The position numbers and the translations under genes were made by a program. A stretch of 26,752 nucleotides of DNA from Gammaproteobacteria bacterium. Lineage in GTDB: Bacteria; Pseudomonadota; Gammaproteobacteria; Acidiferrobacterales; SZUA-150. The stretch lies in contig JAOUNW010000008.1 in NCBI GenBank assembly GCA_029880755.1, positions 1-26,752 on the forward strand, given 5' to 3'. This document shows, piece after piece, positions 14,821 to 22,378 of this stretch. The notes beneath the pieces are model-generated. The model did not search any database, had not been told where the DNA came from, and worked only from the letters and a program-made list of their open reading frames with translations. Numbering within the stretch: position 1 is the first letter of the stretch; every line of letters starts with the position of its first letter.

Positions 14821-17061
14821 ATGGCAGATGAAATGAAATTAGCAGCATATATCTGTAAAGGTTGCGGTCTGGCAGATCGTCTTGATATTGGCCAGTTAAA
14901 ACAAATTGCCGAACGGGAAGGCAAGGCCAAAATTGTGCGCGAGCATGATTTTCTTTGTAATAGTGAAGGCGTCGGTATGATCACTAAAGATATTGAAGGC
15001 GAAGGTGTTAATCACATTGTTATTGCCGCCTGCTCTCGTCGTGCCAAGATCGAGGCCTTTAATTTTGACAAAGTTGCGGTTAATAGAACCAATCTGCGGG
15101 AAGGTGTGATCTGGTCCCAGCCTGACACTGATGAGGCCCGTGAGTTGACGCAGGATATGGCGGACGATTACGTGCGCATGGGTTGTGCGGAAGTGGTCAA
15201 AATGCAAATACCTACTGCAAATCCTAATGCCGGTAGTAACAAGCGTATTCTGGTTGTTGGCGGTGGTATCAGTGGTATGACCTCGGCACTGGAAGCGGCT
15301 AAGGCAGGATATGAAGTGTTGTTAGTGGAAAAGACTGGTGCCTTAGGCGGTATGGTGGCCAAGTTGCATAAGCGCGTACCTGATCTGGAACCGTTCAAGG
15401 AGCCCGCAGATACCCAAATCGACGACATGATCAAGGCCGTTAACGAAAACAGCAAGATCAAGGTTTACCTTAACTCAAGAATTACCAAGACCAGCGGAGC
15501 GCCGGGACAGTTCAGTGTCAATATTAGTCAGGAGTCAGGTGGTACTCAGACAGAAAATGTTGGCGCCATTGTCCAGGCATCCGGCTTTACCCAGTTTGAT
15601 GCGAGCAAGTTGGAACGGTACGGGTTTGGTCGCAGCAAGGATGTAGTGGATCAGATGGGGCTTGAGGAGTTGGCCAAAGCTGCGAATGGCGGCGTGATAA
15701 AGCGCCCTTCAGACGGCAAGGAAGTTAAAAGTGTCGTGTTTCTACAATGCACAGGTCAACGCAGTCCGAAAGAAGGTGAATTGAGTTATTGTTCCGGTCA
15801 TTGCTGTAATACCAGCATTAAGCAGGCCATGTACTTCAAGGACGCCAACCCCGAAGTTGATGCCATGGTGCTTTACACAGACCTGCGTACTCCGGGAAAT
15901 GGTGAGGATTTTTATCGTAGCGCCCAGAAGAAGGGTGTGACTTTTACCAAGGGCTGGCCGAAGGAAGTCACCGCTGACCTTCATCTAAAGTTCAAGGATG
16001 TTATATTGAACGACGAGGTTGAAGTACAGCCGGATCTCGTGGTGCTGGCAACGGGTATGGTGCCCAATTCCGGTGTTGATGTTGAAGCCTCAGGTGGTGC
16101 CCCCAACCTGGGAGGTGACGATGACGATGCCGCTACGGTTGCTGGAGAAGGTGATGCGGGTATCTCGGTATTGAACTTAACCTACCGTCAAGGCAAAGAC
16201 CTGCCACATTTGCGCCATGGTTTCTCCGACTCTCATTTTATATGTTTTCCTTACGAGACGCGTCGCACCGGTATCTATGCTTGCGGCCCCGTTCGTAGAC
16301 CAATGGATATTTCCCAGGCGGTGGAGGATGCAACAGGCGCCGCTATGAAGGCGATTCAGGCCGTGGAAAATGCCGCACAAGGGCGCGCAGCGCATCCACG
16401 ATCGGGTGATTTGAGTTTCCCGAGCTTTCGCAAGGAAGGCTGCACCCAATGTAAACGCTGCACAGTAGAGTGTCCTTTCGGTGCCATTGACGAGGACGAG
16501 AACCGTTATCCCAAGTTCAACGAGGGGCGTTGCCGGCGCTGTGGTACTTGCATGGGTGCCTGTCCGGTTCGGGTAATTTCCTTTGAGAACTACTCAGTTG
16601 ATACAGTTGGATCACAGTTAAAAGCAGTCGATATGCCTGACGAGTTTTCCGAGAAGCCGCGTATATTGGTGCTTGCTTGTGAAAATGACGCCTATCCGGC
16701 CTTGGACATGGCGGGCATGAGTCGTACTAAATATAGTCCATTTGTACGGGTTATTCCCGTGCGTTGTCTTGGGTCTGTCAATACTATCTGGGTATCTGAT
16801 GCCATGAACAGTGGTTACGATTCCGTATTGTTAATGGGATGTAAACGTGGTGATGACTATCAGTGTCACTTTGTCCGCGGCTCTGAGATTGCTGGTGTTC
16901 GTATGAGCAAGATTGGCGATACCTTACAGACGCTTAATCTGGAACCGGAGCGGGTGCAGACTTATGAGATTGCCATAACCGACGCAGACCGTGTTGCGCA
17001 ATTGATAGATGACGCAGCACAGATGGTAGAAAAGATCGGCATGAGCCCGTTCAAATTCTAG
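14821..17061 (+). CDS. qmoB: QmoB, HdrA-like flavin/iron-sulfur subunit with MvhD domain
   Basis: The protein has 746 aa, about the length of Desulfovibrio QmoB. Domains in order: an N-terminal HdrA-type part with C12, C15, C46 and C71; an FAD domain opening with ILVVGGGISGMTSALEAA (147-152 glycine motif); a second HdrA cysteine segment (FLQCTGQRS, YCSGHCCNTSIKQ). Next come two [4Fe-4S] ferredoxin motifs, C541/C544/C547/C551 and C571/C574/C577/C581. Last is an MvhD/FlpD-type domain from about 615 with LACEND, RVIPVRCLGSV and LLMGCKRGDDYQCHF. QmoB is the presumed electron-transfer hub. It is nearly contiguous with qmoA and followed by hdrC after 11 bases. Confidence 0.93.
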   Translation: MADEMKLAAYICKGCGLADRLDIGQLKQIAEREGKAKIVREHDFLCNSEGVGMITKDIEGEGVNHIVIAACSRRAKIEAFNFDKVAVNRTNLREGVIWSQPDTDEARELTQDMADDYVRMGCAEVVKMQIPTANPNAGSNKRILVVGGGISGMTSALEAAKAGYEVLLVEKTGALGGMVAKLHKRVPDLEPFKEPADTQIDDMIKAVNENSKIKVYLNSRITKTSGAPGQFSVNISQESGGTQTENVGAIVQASGFTQFDASKLERYGFGRSKDVVDQMGLEELAKAANGGVIKRPSDGKEVKSVVFLQCTGQRSPKEGELSYCSGHCCNTSIKQAMYFKDANPEVDAMVLYTDLRTPGNGEDFYRSAQKKGVTFTKGWPKEVTADLHLKFKDVILNDEVEVQPDLVVLATGMVPNSGVDVEASGGAPNLGGDDDDAATVAGEGDAGISVLNLTYRQGKDLPHLRHGFSDSHFICFPYETRRTGIYACGPVRRPMDISQAVEDATGAAMKAIQAVENAAQGRAAHPRSGDLSFPSFRKEGCTQCKRCTVECPFGAIDEDENRYPKFNEGRCRRCGTCMGACPVRVISFENYSVDTVGSQLKAVDMPDEFSEKPRILVLACENDAYPALDMAGMSRTKYSPFVRVIPVRCLGSVNTIWVSDAMNSGYDSVLLMGCKRGDDYQCHFVRGSEIAGVRMSKIGDTLQTLNLEPERVQTYEIAITDADRVAQLIDDAAQMVEKIGMSPFKF

Positions 17062-17072
17062 GAGAGCAGATA

Positions 17073-17693
17073 ATGACCGATGCCAATACCTTGATGGTAG
17101 AAAAATACCGCAATAGCTTCCTGAAGGAAGTAGAAGCCAATGTTGAGGAAGGCGACTGGGTGAGAATGTGTATGCAATGTGGTGTGTGCGCAGGTTCGTG
17201 CCCTCTGGGACCGCACTGGGCCCATCCTCCTCAGGAAATTTTCATGATGATTCGGGCAGGCAAGCGCGAGGAAGTTCTAACTTCCGATTCCATGTGGATG
17301 TGTACGTCTTGTTATAACTGCATTGTGCGTTGCCCTAGAGAATTGCCCATCACTCACATTATGCATGGCCTGGCGAATTATGCTCACCGCTTGGGCATTG
17401 CCCCAAAAATGAATCCTACGCGCCGGTTCGCCAAGATTTTTTGGGATAATATTGCCAGTTCCGGTCGGGTAAATGAACTGACCTTATCTATCAAGCTCTA
17501 TTTCATGGATGGTATCGCCTCCGGTATCAAGAAGGGTCTGGAGATGATGGGTGTAGGTTTGGGCCTGGTTAAAACCGGACGTCTGAATCCTTTGGGCTTG
17601 ATTTCCCACTCTGGCGTAAAAGATACCAAGGGCCTTCATGCAATGCTGAAGAAGGCGAAAGAAATTGAAGACAAGCGCAAGGGCTTGGCTTAA
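17073..17693 (+). CDS. hdrC: HdrC-like iron-sulfur subunit
   Basis: The protein has 206 aa. Two complete [4Fe-4S] motifs are visible: C33/C36/C39 with C43 (CMQCGVCAGSCP) and C77/C80/C83 with C87 (CTSCYNCIVRCP). This is the hydrophilic half of QmoC; the cytochrome b-like membrane half of Desulfovibrio QmoC is absent, since the remaining sequence has no run of transmembrane helices. It should pass electrons between QmoAB and the HdrB subunit next to it. GGAGAG precedes the ATG; hdrB follows after 12 bases. Family literature often labels the same gene qmoC; HdrC describes the domain content better. Confidence 0.9.
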   Translation: MTDANTLMVEKYRNSFLKEVEANVEEGDWVRMCMQCGVCAGSCPLGPHWAHPPQEIFMMIRAGKREEVLTSDSMWMCTSCYNCIVRCPRELPITHIMHGLANYAHRLGIAPKMNPTRRFAKIFWDNIASSGRVNELTLSIKLYFMDGIASGIKKGLEMMGVGLGLVKTGRLNPLGLISHSGVKDTKGLHAMLKKAKEIEDKRKGLA

Positions 17694-17705
17694 GGAGTCT
17701 TAATT

Positions 17706-18614
17706 ATGGCAAAGAAAGAATATTCCTTTTATCCTGGCTGCTCTTCTGAGAGAAAAGCGTCAGCATCCAATTATCTGGTTTCCGTAGAGACTATCAGTAA
17801 AACGCTGGACTTCAAGCTTAACGAAATTCCAGACTGGAACTGTTGCGGTGCCTCTATTGGTTACGCGGAAGGCGGTGAATTGCCTCGTCACGCAATGAAC
17901 GCGCGCAACATAGCTTTGTCAGAGAAACACAATGCCGGGCAGGATATCGTTGCCACCTGTGCTGCTTGCTGGCTGGGAACGAAAGAAACCCACGAACGCT
18001 TGTCCAAGTCGAGCCAGTTGTTGGCTGACACCAAGGAGGCATTGAAGGAAGCCGGCCTGGATTTGGATTACAAGGGTGAAGTACCCATTCGCCATATGGT
18101 GGAAGTATTGATCGAGGATTACGGTTACGAAGAGCTGGGTAAGCCGGTGAAGAAGCCGCTGGAAGGCATAAAGATCGCAGGTTACGTAGGGTGCCAGACC
18201 AACCGTCCTTTCGGCGTAGCCGGAGAGTCTTTTGAGAACCCCAAATATTTGGATAAATTAACCGAGACCATGGGTGCTGAGCCTGTTGAGTCCTACGACC
18301 AGAAGGTAACCTGCTGTGGTGGTGCGTTGGCATTTTCAGAGCCGGAAAAAAGCCAGGTGCAGATCAAAAAAATTATCGAATCTGCCTATGATCATGGTGC
18401 GGAGATGATCGTAACCCCATGCCCTGTGTGCCAGATGAATGTGGAAGTTTATCAGGATCAGATAAACAAGAAATACAACACCAAATTTAAGATACCGGTA
18501 ACTTATTACAGCCAGTTGATGGCGGTAGCCTATGGCTCGTCGGCAAAAGAAGCTGGGCTTAATGGTAATATCGTTCGGGCAACCCGCTTGGAAGAAATTG
18601 CCAGTAAGAAGTAG
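17706..18614 (+). CDS. hdrB: HdrB-like subunit with two CCG domains
   Basis: The protein has 302 aa with two cysteine-rich CCG domains, both complete: C12, C46-C47, C85, C88, and C163, C203-C204, C239, C242. In methanogen HdrB such domains hold two noncubane [4Fe-4S] clusters that split the CoM-CoB heterodisulfide. The bacterial substrate is unknown; a small disulfide, persulfide or quinone-side partner is conceivable. GGAG stands eight bases before the ATG. It is the last gene of the operon, followed by a strong terminator. Gram-positive sulfate reducers also have qmoAB with hdrBC instead of a full qmoC. Confidence 0.92.
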   Translation: MAKKEYSFYPGCSSERKASASNYLVSVETISKTLDFKLNEIPDWNCCGASIGYAEGGELPRHAMNARNIALSEKHNAGQDIVATCAACWLGTKETHERLSKSSQLLADTKEALKEAGLDLDYKGEVPIRHMVEVLIEDYGYEELGKPVKKPLEGIKIAGYVGCQTNRPFGVAGESFENPKYLDKLTETMGAEPVESYDQKVTCCGGALAFSEPEKSQVQIKKIIESAYDHGAEMIVTPCPVCQMNVEVYQDQINKKYNTKFKIPVTYYSQLMAVAYGSSAKEAGLNGNIVRATRLEEIASKK

Positions 18615-18633
18615 ACTGGATATTTTGGTATGC

Positions 18634-18660
18634 AAAAAAGCCCCTGGAAGGGGCTTTTTT
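18634..18660. terminator. bidirectional terminator between hdrB and gspC
   Basis: AAAAAAGCCCC (18634-18644) and GGGGCTTTTTT (18650-18660) pair across a five-base loop. U-runs on both strands let it serve hdrB on the plus strand and gspC on the minus strand; the plus-strand T-run overlaps the gspC stop codon. Confidence 0.92.
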
Positions 18661-19558
18661 ATTCCAGGTAGAACTGCAGCATTTGTGGCGCACCGTTTCT
18701 GATGATACCGATTTGAACCTGTCCCTGGCCATTAAGTTTTTGGTAATGACTCATAGCATCTTGCGCTGTGTTGATAGTTTGCCCGTCAATGCTTTCGATG
18801 ACGTCGCCTCGCCTTAAGCCAATTTTTTCATAGAGGCTGCCTTTCTTGAGTGACTGCACAAGGAAACCGCCGCCTTGTTTCCGCGGAATAATTCGCGCAT
18901 CACTAAGAAATTTTGGGTCCTTTAATTGTTCTTTGATTAACTGATGTGGAAACGAGTAGCTATTGGCTCCTATCGAGCGGATATCTGAGATTGACGCTCC
19001 TGAATCCGGCGCAGTTTGTGGTTCAGTCGACTCAATAAGCGACTCTGCCGCATCCTTTAACACGAGGCTTTCCAGAACATTTCCTCTGCGCAGTATGGCG
19101 CGATCAGGGTACACAGAATCCAGAATAGCGCCTTGGGTAATTTCCTCTCCGATGGCGAAGGGAACCTGGGGCTGTCCCGAAACGCTGATCAAAGCGATGC
19201 TCTCGGCGCCGGCAGAGACTATACCGGTCAGTATCAGGTTCAGGCTGCTTAAAGGTACCTGATCGGGTGTCGTGAATGCGCTTTCTTCCGGGATTTCCTT
19301 TTTACCAAACAAATTAGCATTTAGTATGGATTGAATGTCGATACTTCTTTTTGCCAAACCGGATTCGCCGATTGGTTGGGCAATAACCTGAGAAAGCCTG
19401 GGCTGGGCGATTTGCCAGGTCCACTGAGCGAGGCTGTGGGCAAATAATGCAATCACAATGATATTAATTGCGTTAACCGCGTGCCTGGAGCCAAGTTTCT
19501 GTTCTATATCTGACCACAACATGGCCACGGGTTCCGGCAGATTTTCTAAAATACTCAT
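18659..19558 (-). CDS. gspC: type II secretion system inner-membrane protein GspC
   Basis: From the ATG at 19556-19558 the protein has 299 aa (MSILENLPEP...). A single membrane segment lies at about residues 27-47 (NIIVIALFAHSLAQW). After it come a periplasmic homology region around LNLILTGIVSA, and a C-terminal PDZ domain (GLRRGDVIESIDGQ). GspC links the inner-membrane platform to the GspD secretin and helps select substrates. The frame is open further upstream to a TTG at 19639 and an ATG at 19579, but neither has a ribosome-binding site. A TATAAT on the minus strand (19565-19570) would place transcription start at or next to the chosen ATG. No other gsp gene is near. Confidence 0.85.
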   Translation of the reverse strand: MSILENLPEPVAMLWSDIEQKLGSRHAVNAINIIVIALFAHSLAQWTWQIAQPRLSQVIAQPIGESGLAKRSIDIQSILNANLFGKKEIPEESAFTTPDQVPLSSLNLILTGIVSAGAESIALISVSGQPQVPFAIGEEITQGAILDSVYPDRAILRRGNVLESLVLKDAAESLIESTEPQTAPDSGASISDIRSIGANSYSFPHQLIKEQLKDPKFLSDARIIPRKQGGGFLVQSLKKGSLYEKIGLRRGDVIESIDGQTINTAQDAMSHYQKLNGQGQVQIGIIRNGAPQMLQFYLE

Positions 19559-19714
19559 GTCCGGATTATACCTTCGCATTAACTTTGGGGTTGAGTATTT
19601 ATTAGGGTTTTCCCAATAGTATTCTAAGCAGTTGAACAAAAAGAGAAATTTATTGTGGTTTAGTCTGCTCCAAAGTCGTTATCAAATGGTTCCGCGCGGT
19701 TGCCGACAGTGATC

Positions 19715-19723
19715 TGTTATACT
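19715..19723 (+). promoter_or_regulatory. extended -10 promoter of the thioredoxin-HEAT gene
   Basis: TGTTATACT gives an extended -10 element (TG, one base, TATACT at 19718-19723), with transcription expected near 19730 and the ATG at 19756. No good -35 hexamer is visible, as is common with extended -10 promoters. Confidence 0.5.
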
Positions 19724-19755
19724 GCGCCGGAACTTTCGCATAGCTTATCGACTCT

Positions 19756-20400
19756 ATGGCTTTACCCAATGCGACACTGCTGGTTGCACCAAATTGCCTC
19801 TATTGTCATTCAATGACGACGATATTGGAGACGCTACAAAAAAAGGGTTTGTTGGGTGAATTACGGATTATCGATGTCAGTCATAATCCGGAAGAGGCGG
19901 AGACCAGGGGGGTTCGTGGTGTCCCATGGACGCAGATTGGTGTGTTTGAGTTTCAGGGTCTGCATACAGAAAAGGAACTGGCTCAATGGATTAAAAAAGC
20001 GGGCAGTAACACCGGTCTGGGAGATTATATAGATTATTTATTAACAAACGGTCAGCTTTCACTGGTTTCCCGGTTAGTTGCGCGTAATCCGACATGGCTG
20101 GAAAGCGTTATCTTATTGCTCGACCGGCCTGATTTGGGTTTGAATACACGCATAGGGATATCGGCAGTGATAGAGTCGTTGCAAGGAAGTAGGGAGTTAG
20201 TTGCTGTTGTAGATCGTCTTGGTATTTTAACAAAGAGCAGTGACAGCCAAAAACGGGCTGATGCATGTTACTATCTTGGGCTTTCTCGGGATTCCGGCGC
20301 CATAGTCTATATTGAGCCGTTGCTGAAAGATGATAATACGGAAGTACGGGAGATTGCCCGGGAAAGCCTGGATCTGTTGCGGCAGGAGATAAAACCCTGA
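19756..20400 (+). CDS. thioredoxin-like/HEAT-repeat fusion protein
   Basis: The protein has 214 aa in two parts. Residues 1-82 form a glutaredoxin/thioredoxin-like domain: the strand TLLVAPN, the active-site C14-L-Y-C17, and the cis-proline in RGVPW (P57). Residues about 100-212 consist of HEAT-like helical repeats, clearest in KRADACYYLGLSRDSGAIVY and the following DDNTEVREIARESL. It has no signal peptide and should be cytoplasmic. A redox domain joined to a protein-binding scaffold suggests reduction of a specific partner. There is no obvious ribosome-binding site before the ATG. The partner and role are unknown to me. Confidence 0.75.
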   Translation: MALPNATLLVAPNCLYCHSMTTILETLQKKGLLGELRIIDVSHNPEEAETRGVRGVPWTQIGVFEFQGLHTEKELAQWIKKAGSNTGLGDYIDYLLTNGQLSLVSRLVARNPTWLESVILLLDRPDLGLNTRIGISAVIESLQGSRELVAVVDRLGILTKSSDSQKRADACYYLGLSRDSGAIVYIEPLLKDDNTEVREIARESLDLLRQEIKP

Positions 20401-20455
20401 GAGCGCTTAGAGATCTTTGTAGAGAATTTTTATTAATCTATTTGGGAGTTTAGTG

Positions 20456-20977
20456 ATGAAAAAAGTTGTATGGTTTATCGGTATTGTTGCCTTTTTTATG
20501 AACATGGCTGCATTTGCTGCCAATGATGTAAAAATCGGTTTTGTGGATGTGCAAAAGGTGTTGACTTCCAGCCAGGCGGGACAAAAAACAAAGAAGGAAA
20601 TTGAGTCATTGGTTTCCAAGAAAAAGGAGGGTCTGCAAAAGCAGGAGAAGACTCTGCAGGATATGCAGGCCCAGTTTGAAAAAGAGCAGTTGACGCTTAG
20701 CAAGTCCCAGAAAGAACAGAAACAAAAGGATTTTCAGGAGAAGGTAAGAGAATATCAGAAAGCTGGTTCCGATTTACAAAAAGAGGTACAAAAAATAGAA
20801 GCAGAGTTCACCAAGAAGTCACTGAAGGTTATTACAGAAATCGTCAAGGATATTTCAGATAAAGATAAATACACGGCTGTTTTTGAAACGGCGCAGTCAG
20901 GAATGATTTACGCGGATGATAGTATCGATTTAACCGAACGAGTACTGAAACAATTTAATATAAGATTTGGTAGCTGA
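20456..20977 (+). CDS. skp: Skp/OmpH-family periplasmic chaperone
   Basis: The protein has 173 aa from ATG 20456 (a GTG directly before it is an alternative). The signal peptide MKKVVWFIGIVAFFMNMAAFA is followed by NDVKIGFVDVQKVL, the usual Skp beginning. A long K/E/Q-rich coiled coil (about 45-125) forms the tentacles, and the C-terminal part returns to the trimer core with MIYAD and DLTERVLKQFN. Skp trimers hold unfolded outer-membrane proteins in the periplasm. In most gammaproteobacteria skp sits between bamA and lpxD; here it stands elsewhere, so this may be an additional paralogue. Convergent with the next gene, three bases apart. Confidence 0.85.
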   Translation: MKKVVWFIGIVAFFMNMAAFAANDVKIGFVDVQKVLTSSQAGQKTKKEIESLVSKKKEGLQKQEKTLQDMQAQFEKEQLTLSKSQKEQKQKDFQEKVREYQKAGSDLQKEVQKIEAEFTKKSLKVITEIVKDISDKDKYTAVFETAQSGMIYADDSIDLTERVLKQFNIRFGS

Positions 20978-20980
20978 GAA

Positions 20981-21760
20981 TTATTTATGGAAACCGCTCC
21001 AGTTGATTTCTGACGCAGTAGTTGGGCCGATGACACACAAATCGAGTGAACTCGGCATGATTGACTGAAAAGCGGTTTCCGGAATACGGCCTGCCATAAT
21101 TTCGGCATACTCCTGCGGCAGCAAAGGTATCTTCTCAGGCTCAGCATATCCTTCAGGAAAGACGGGCATGCTGTTGGTGTTATATTTATCCTTTGCGCCC
21201 AGAACGTGGAGTAGCTCATGAGTTATCACTATATTATTTTGTTGAGTCTGTTTTTCTGAGGCATAGGCATTGACTACGCCGATCAACCCCTTCTGAAGCC
21301 CATAGGAATGCTCCAAAGCTTTATCTTTTTCGCCTTTATGGTACACGACAAATATGCGGATGTGTCTCGTATCCAGACCGAAAGTGCCGGCATGTCGGAT
21401 AAGCCAGTATCTTAGTTTTAAGCTCCATAGGATCATAGAAAGCTTTTTTTGCTGCTGTTTTGGTGGAGCTGGTGGTTGCGACTCTAATTGTTTTCCTGTG
21501 GCGATCAGAAAAAGTGGGCGCCGAGTGAGACCGTAGGCCTGGGCTTCCGATTCCATAAATCGGTTAATATCATGAAACTGATCAGCGGCAATACTGTTAA
21601 TGTATTCCTGAGTTGAGGACAGATTGTCGCCGTTGATAGGGTATAGGGTAACAAATAGTGGTTTTTTCCAGTCCGAGACGTGGTATATCTGTAAATAGGT
21701 AGATACCGCGACGACTGCCAAGATACTCAGCAAGATAGTTATTCGTATTTTCTTAAACAC
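20981..21760 (-). CDS. membrane-anchored putative zinc metallopeptidase
   Basis: The protein has 259 aa. One N-terminal membrane segment (about 7-26) acts as signal anchor, and the rest should be periplasmic. H181-E182-L-L-H185-V-L-G188-A-K-D191 is a complete HExxHxxGxxD zinc site of the metzincin/snapalysin kind, and IMAGR around 221-225 may provide the Met-turn. A proline/glutamine-rich loop (95-105) interrupts the N-terminal part. I do not recognise the family or a substrate. It is followed after 28 bp by the upstream gene of the same strand (TerB-like), so the two may share a transcript. Confidence 0.65.
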   Translation of the reverse strand: MFKKIRITILLSILAVVAVSTYLQIYHVSDWKKPLFVTLYPINGDNLSSTQEYINSIAADQFHDINRFMESEAQAYGLTRRPLFLIATGKQLESQPPAPPKQQQKKLSMILWSLKLRYWLIRHAGTFGLDTRHIRIFVVYHKGEKDKALEHSYGLQKGLIGVVNAYASEKQTQQNNIVITHELLHVLGAKDKYNTNSMPVFPEGYAEPEKIPLLPQEYAEIMAGRIPETAFQSIMPSSLDLCVIGPTTASEINWSGFHK

Positions 21761-21788
21761 GTCCCCTACCTGTTAGCTTTTCCATGAT

Positions 21789-22259
21789 TTAACCAGAATC
21801 TTTTAATGATGCCATTGCCCTGTGTTTGGCCAGAACAATATCTTCCCGCTTTATATAAATCAGGTTGGCGATTTTTCGAATCAGATGTTCTTCATATTTA
21901 TCCAGATGGCCATCCGTCAGAGCTACCAACCACATAAGTTCCAGTAGATTAATCTTCTCATCGTAAGCAAAGCGTTTATTAACCAGAGACGAGAATTCGT
22001 AGTAGGAGGTTAGTTCAGCCGACTCGGTTGTTGCCAGCTCAACAAGTTTTCGCGTCTCATGGGGGGTCAGATTAAAGCGCTTCTGGATGGTATCAACAAT
22101 CCTGGTCCTTTCCCTGGGGTCAATGTCATGGTCGGAGCGTGCTACTTCGATCAGCAGTACGGCTGTCGCAAGCTGCAATTGGTGTTGAGAATGGAAGCCG
22201 TTATGGTCGCGATTGACAGCCATTTTTTCCTCAAAAAAGTTCTTTAGCGTATGAAACAT
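21789..22259 (-). CDS. TerB-like protein (COG4103 type)
   Basis: The protein has 156 aa and is all-helical. Two acidic repeats typical of TerB and the DjlA N-terminal domain are visible: VARSDHDIDPRER at about 39-51 and VALTDGHLDKYEEHLIRKIA further on, which are possible metal-binding sites. There is no membrane segment. TerB domains are linked to tellurite resistance and stress responses in some bacteria, but most members, like this one, have no known function. It is first in a possible two-gene unit with the putative metallopeptidase and divergent from relA. Confidence 0.8.
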   Translation of the reverse strand: MFHTLKNFFEEKMAVNRDHNGFHSQHQLQLATAVLLIEVARSDHDIDPRERTRIVDTIQKRFNLTPHETRKLVELATTESAELTSYYEFSSLVNKRFAYDEKINLLELMWLVALTDGHLDKYEEHLIRKIANLIYIKREDIVLAKHRAMASLKDSG

Positions 22260-22301
22260 AAGATTGTGCAGATACCTGGGTTTAACGTCACAATTTACGC
22301 T

Positions 22302-22307
22302 TATAAT
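22302..22307 (+). promoter_or_regulatory. possible -10 element of relA
   Basis: A perfect TATAAT lies 71 bases ahead of the relA ATG. The best -35 candidate, TTTAAC at 22281-22286, is only 15 bp upstream, so the promoter is uncertain. Confidence 0.35.
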
Positions 22308-22378
22308 ACCAATATCTCCGGCCTAAATGTCGTTTTTCTGGTAATTTTGGTGATATCTGTATTTAATGGAAATTAACA

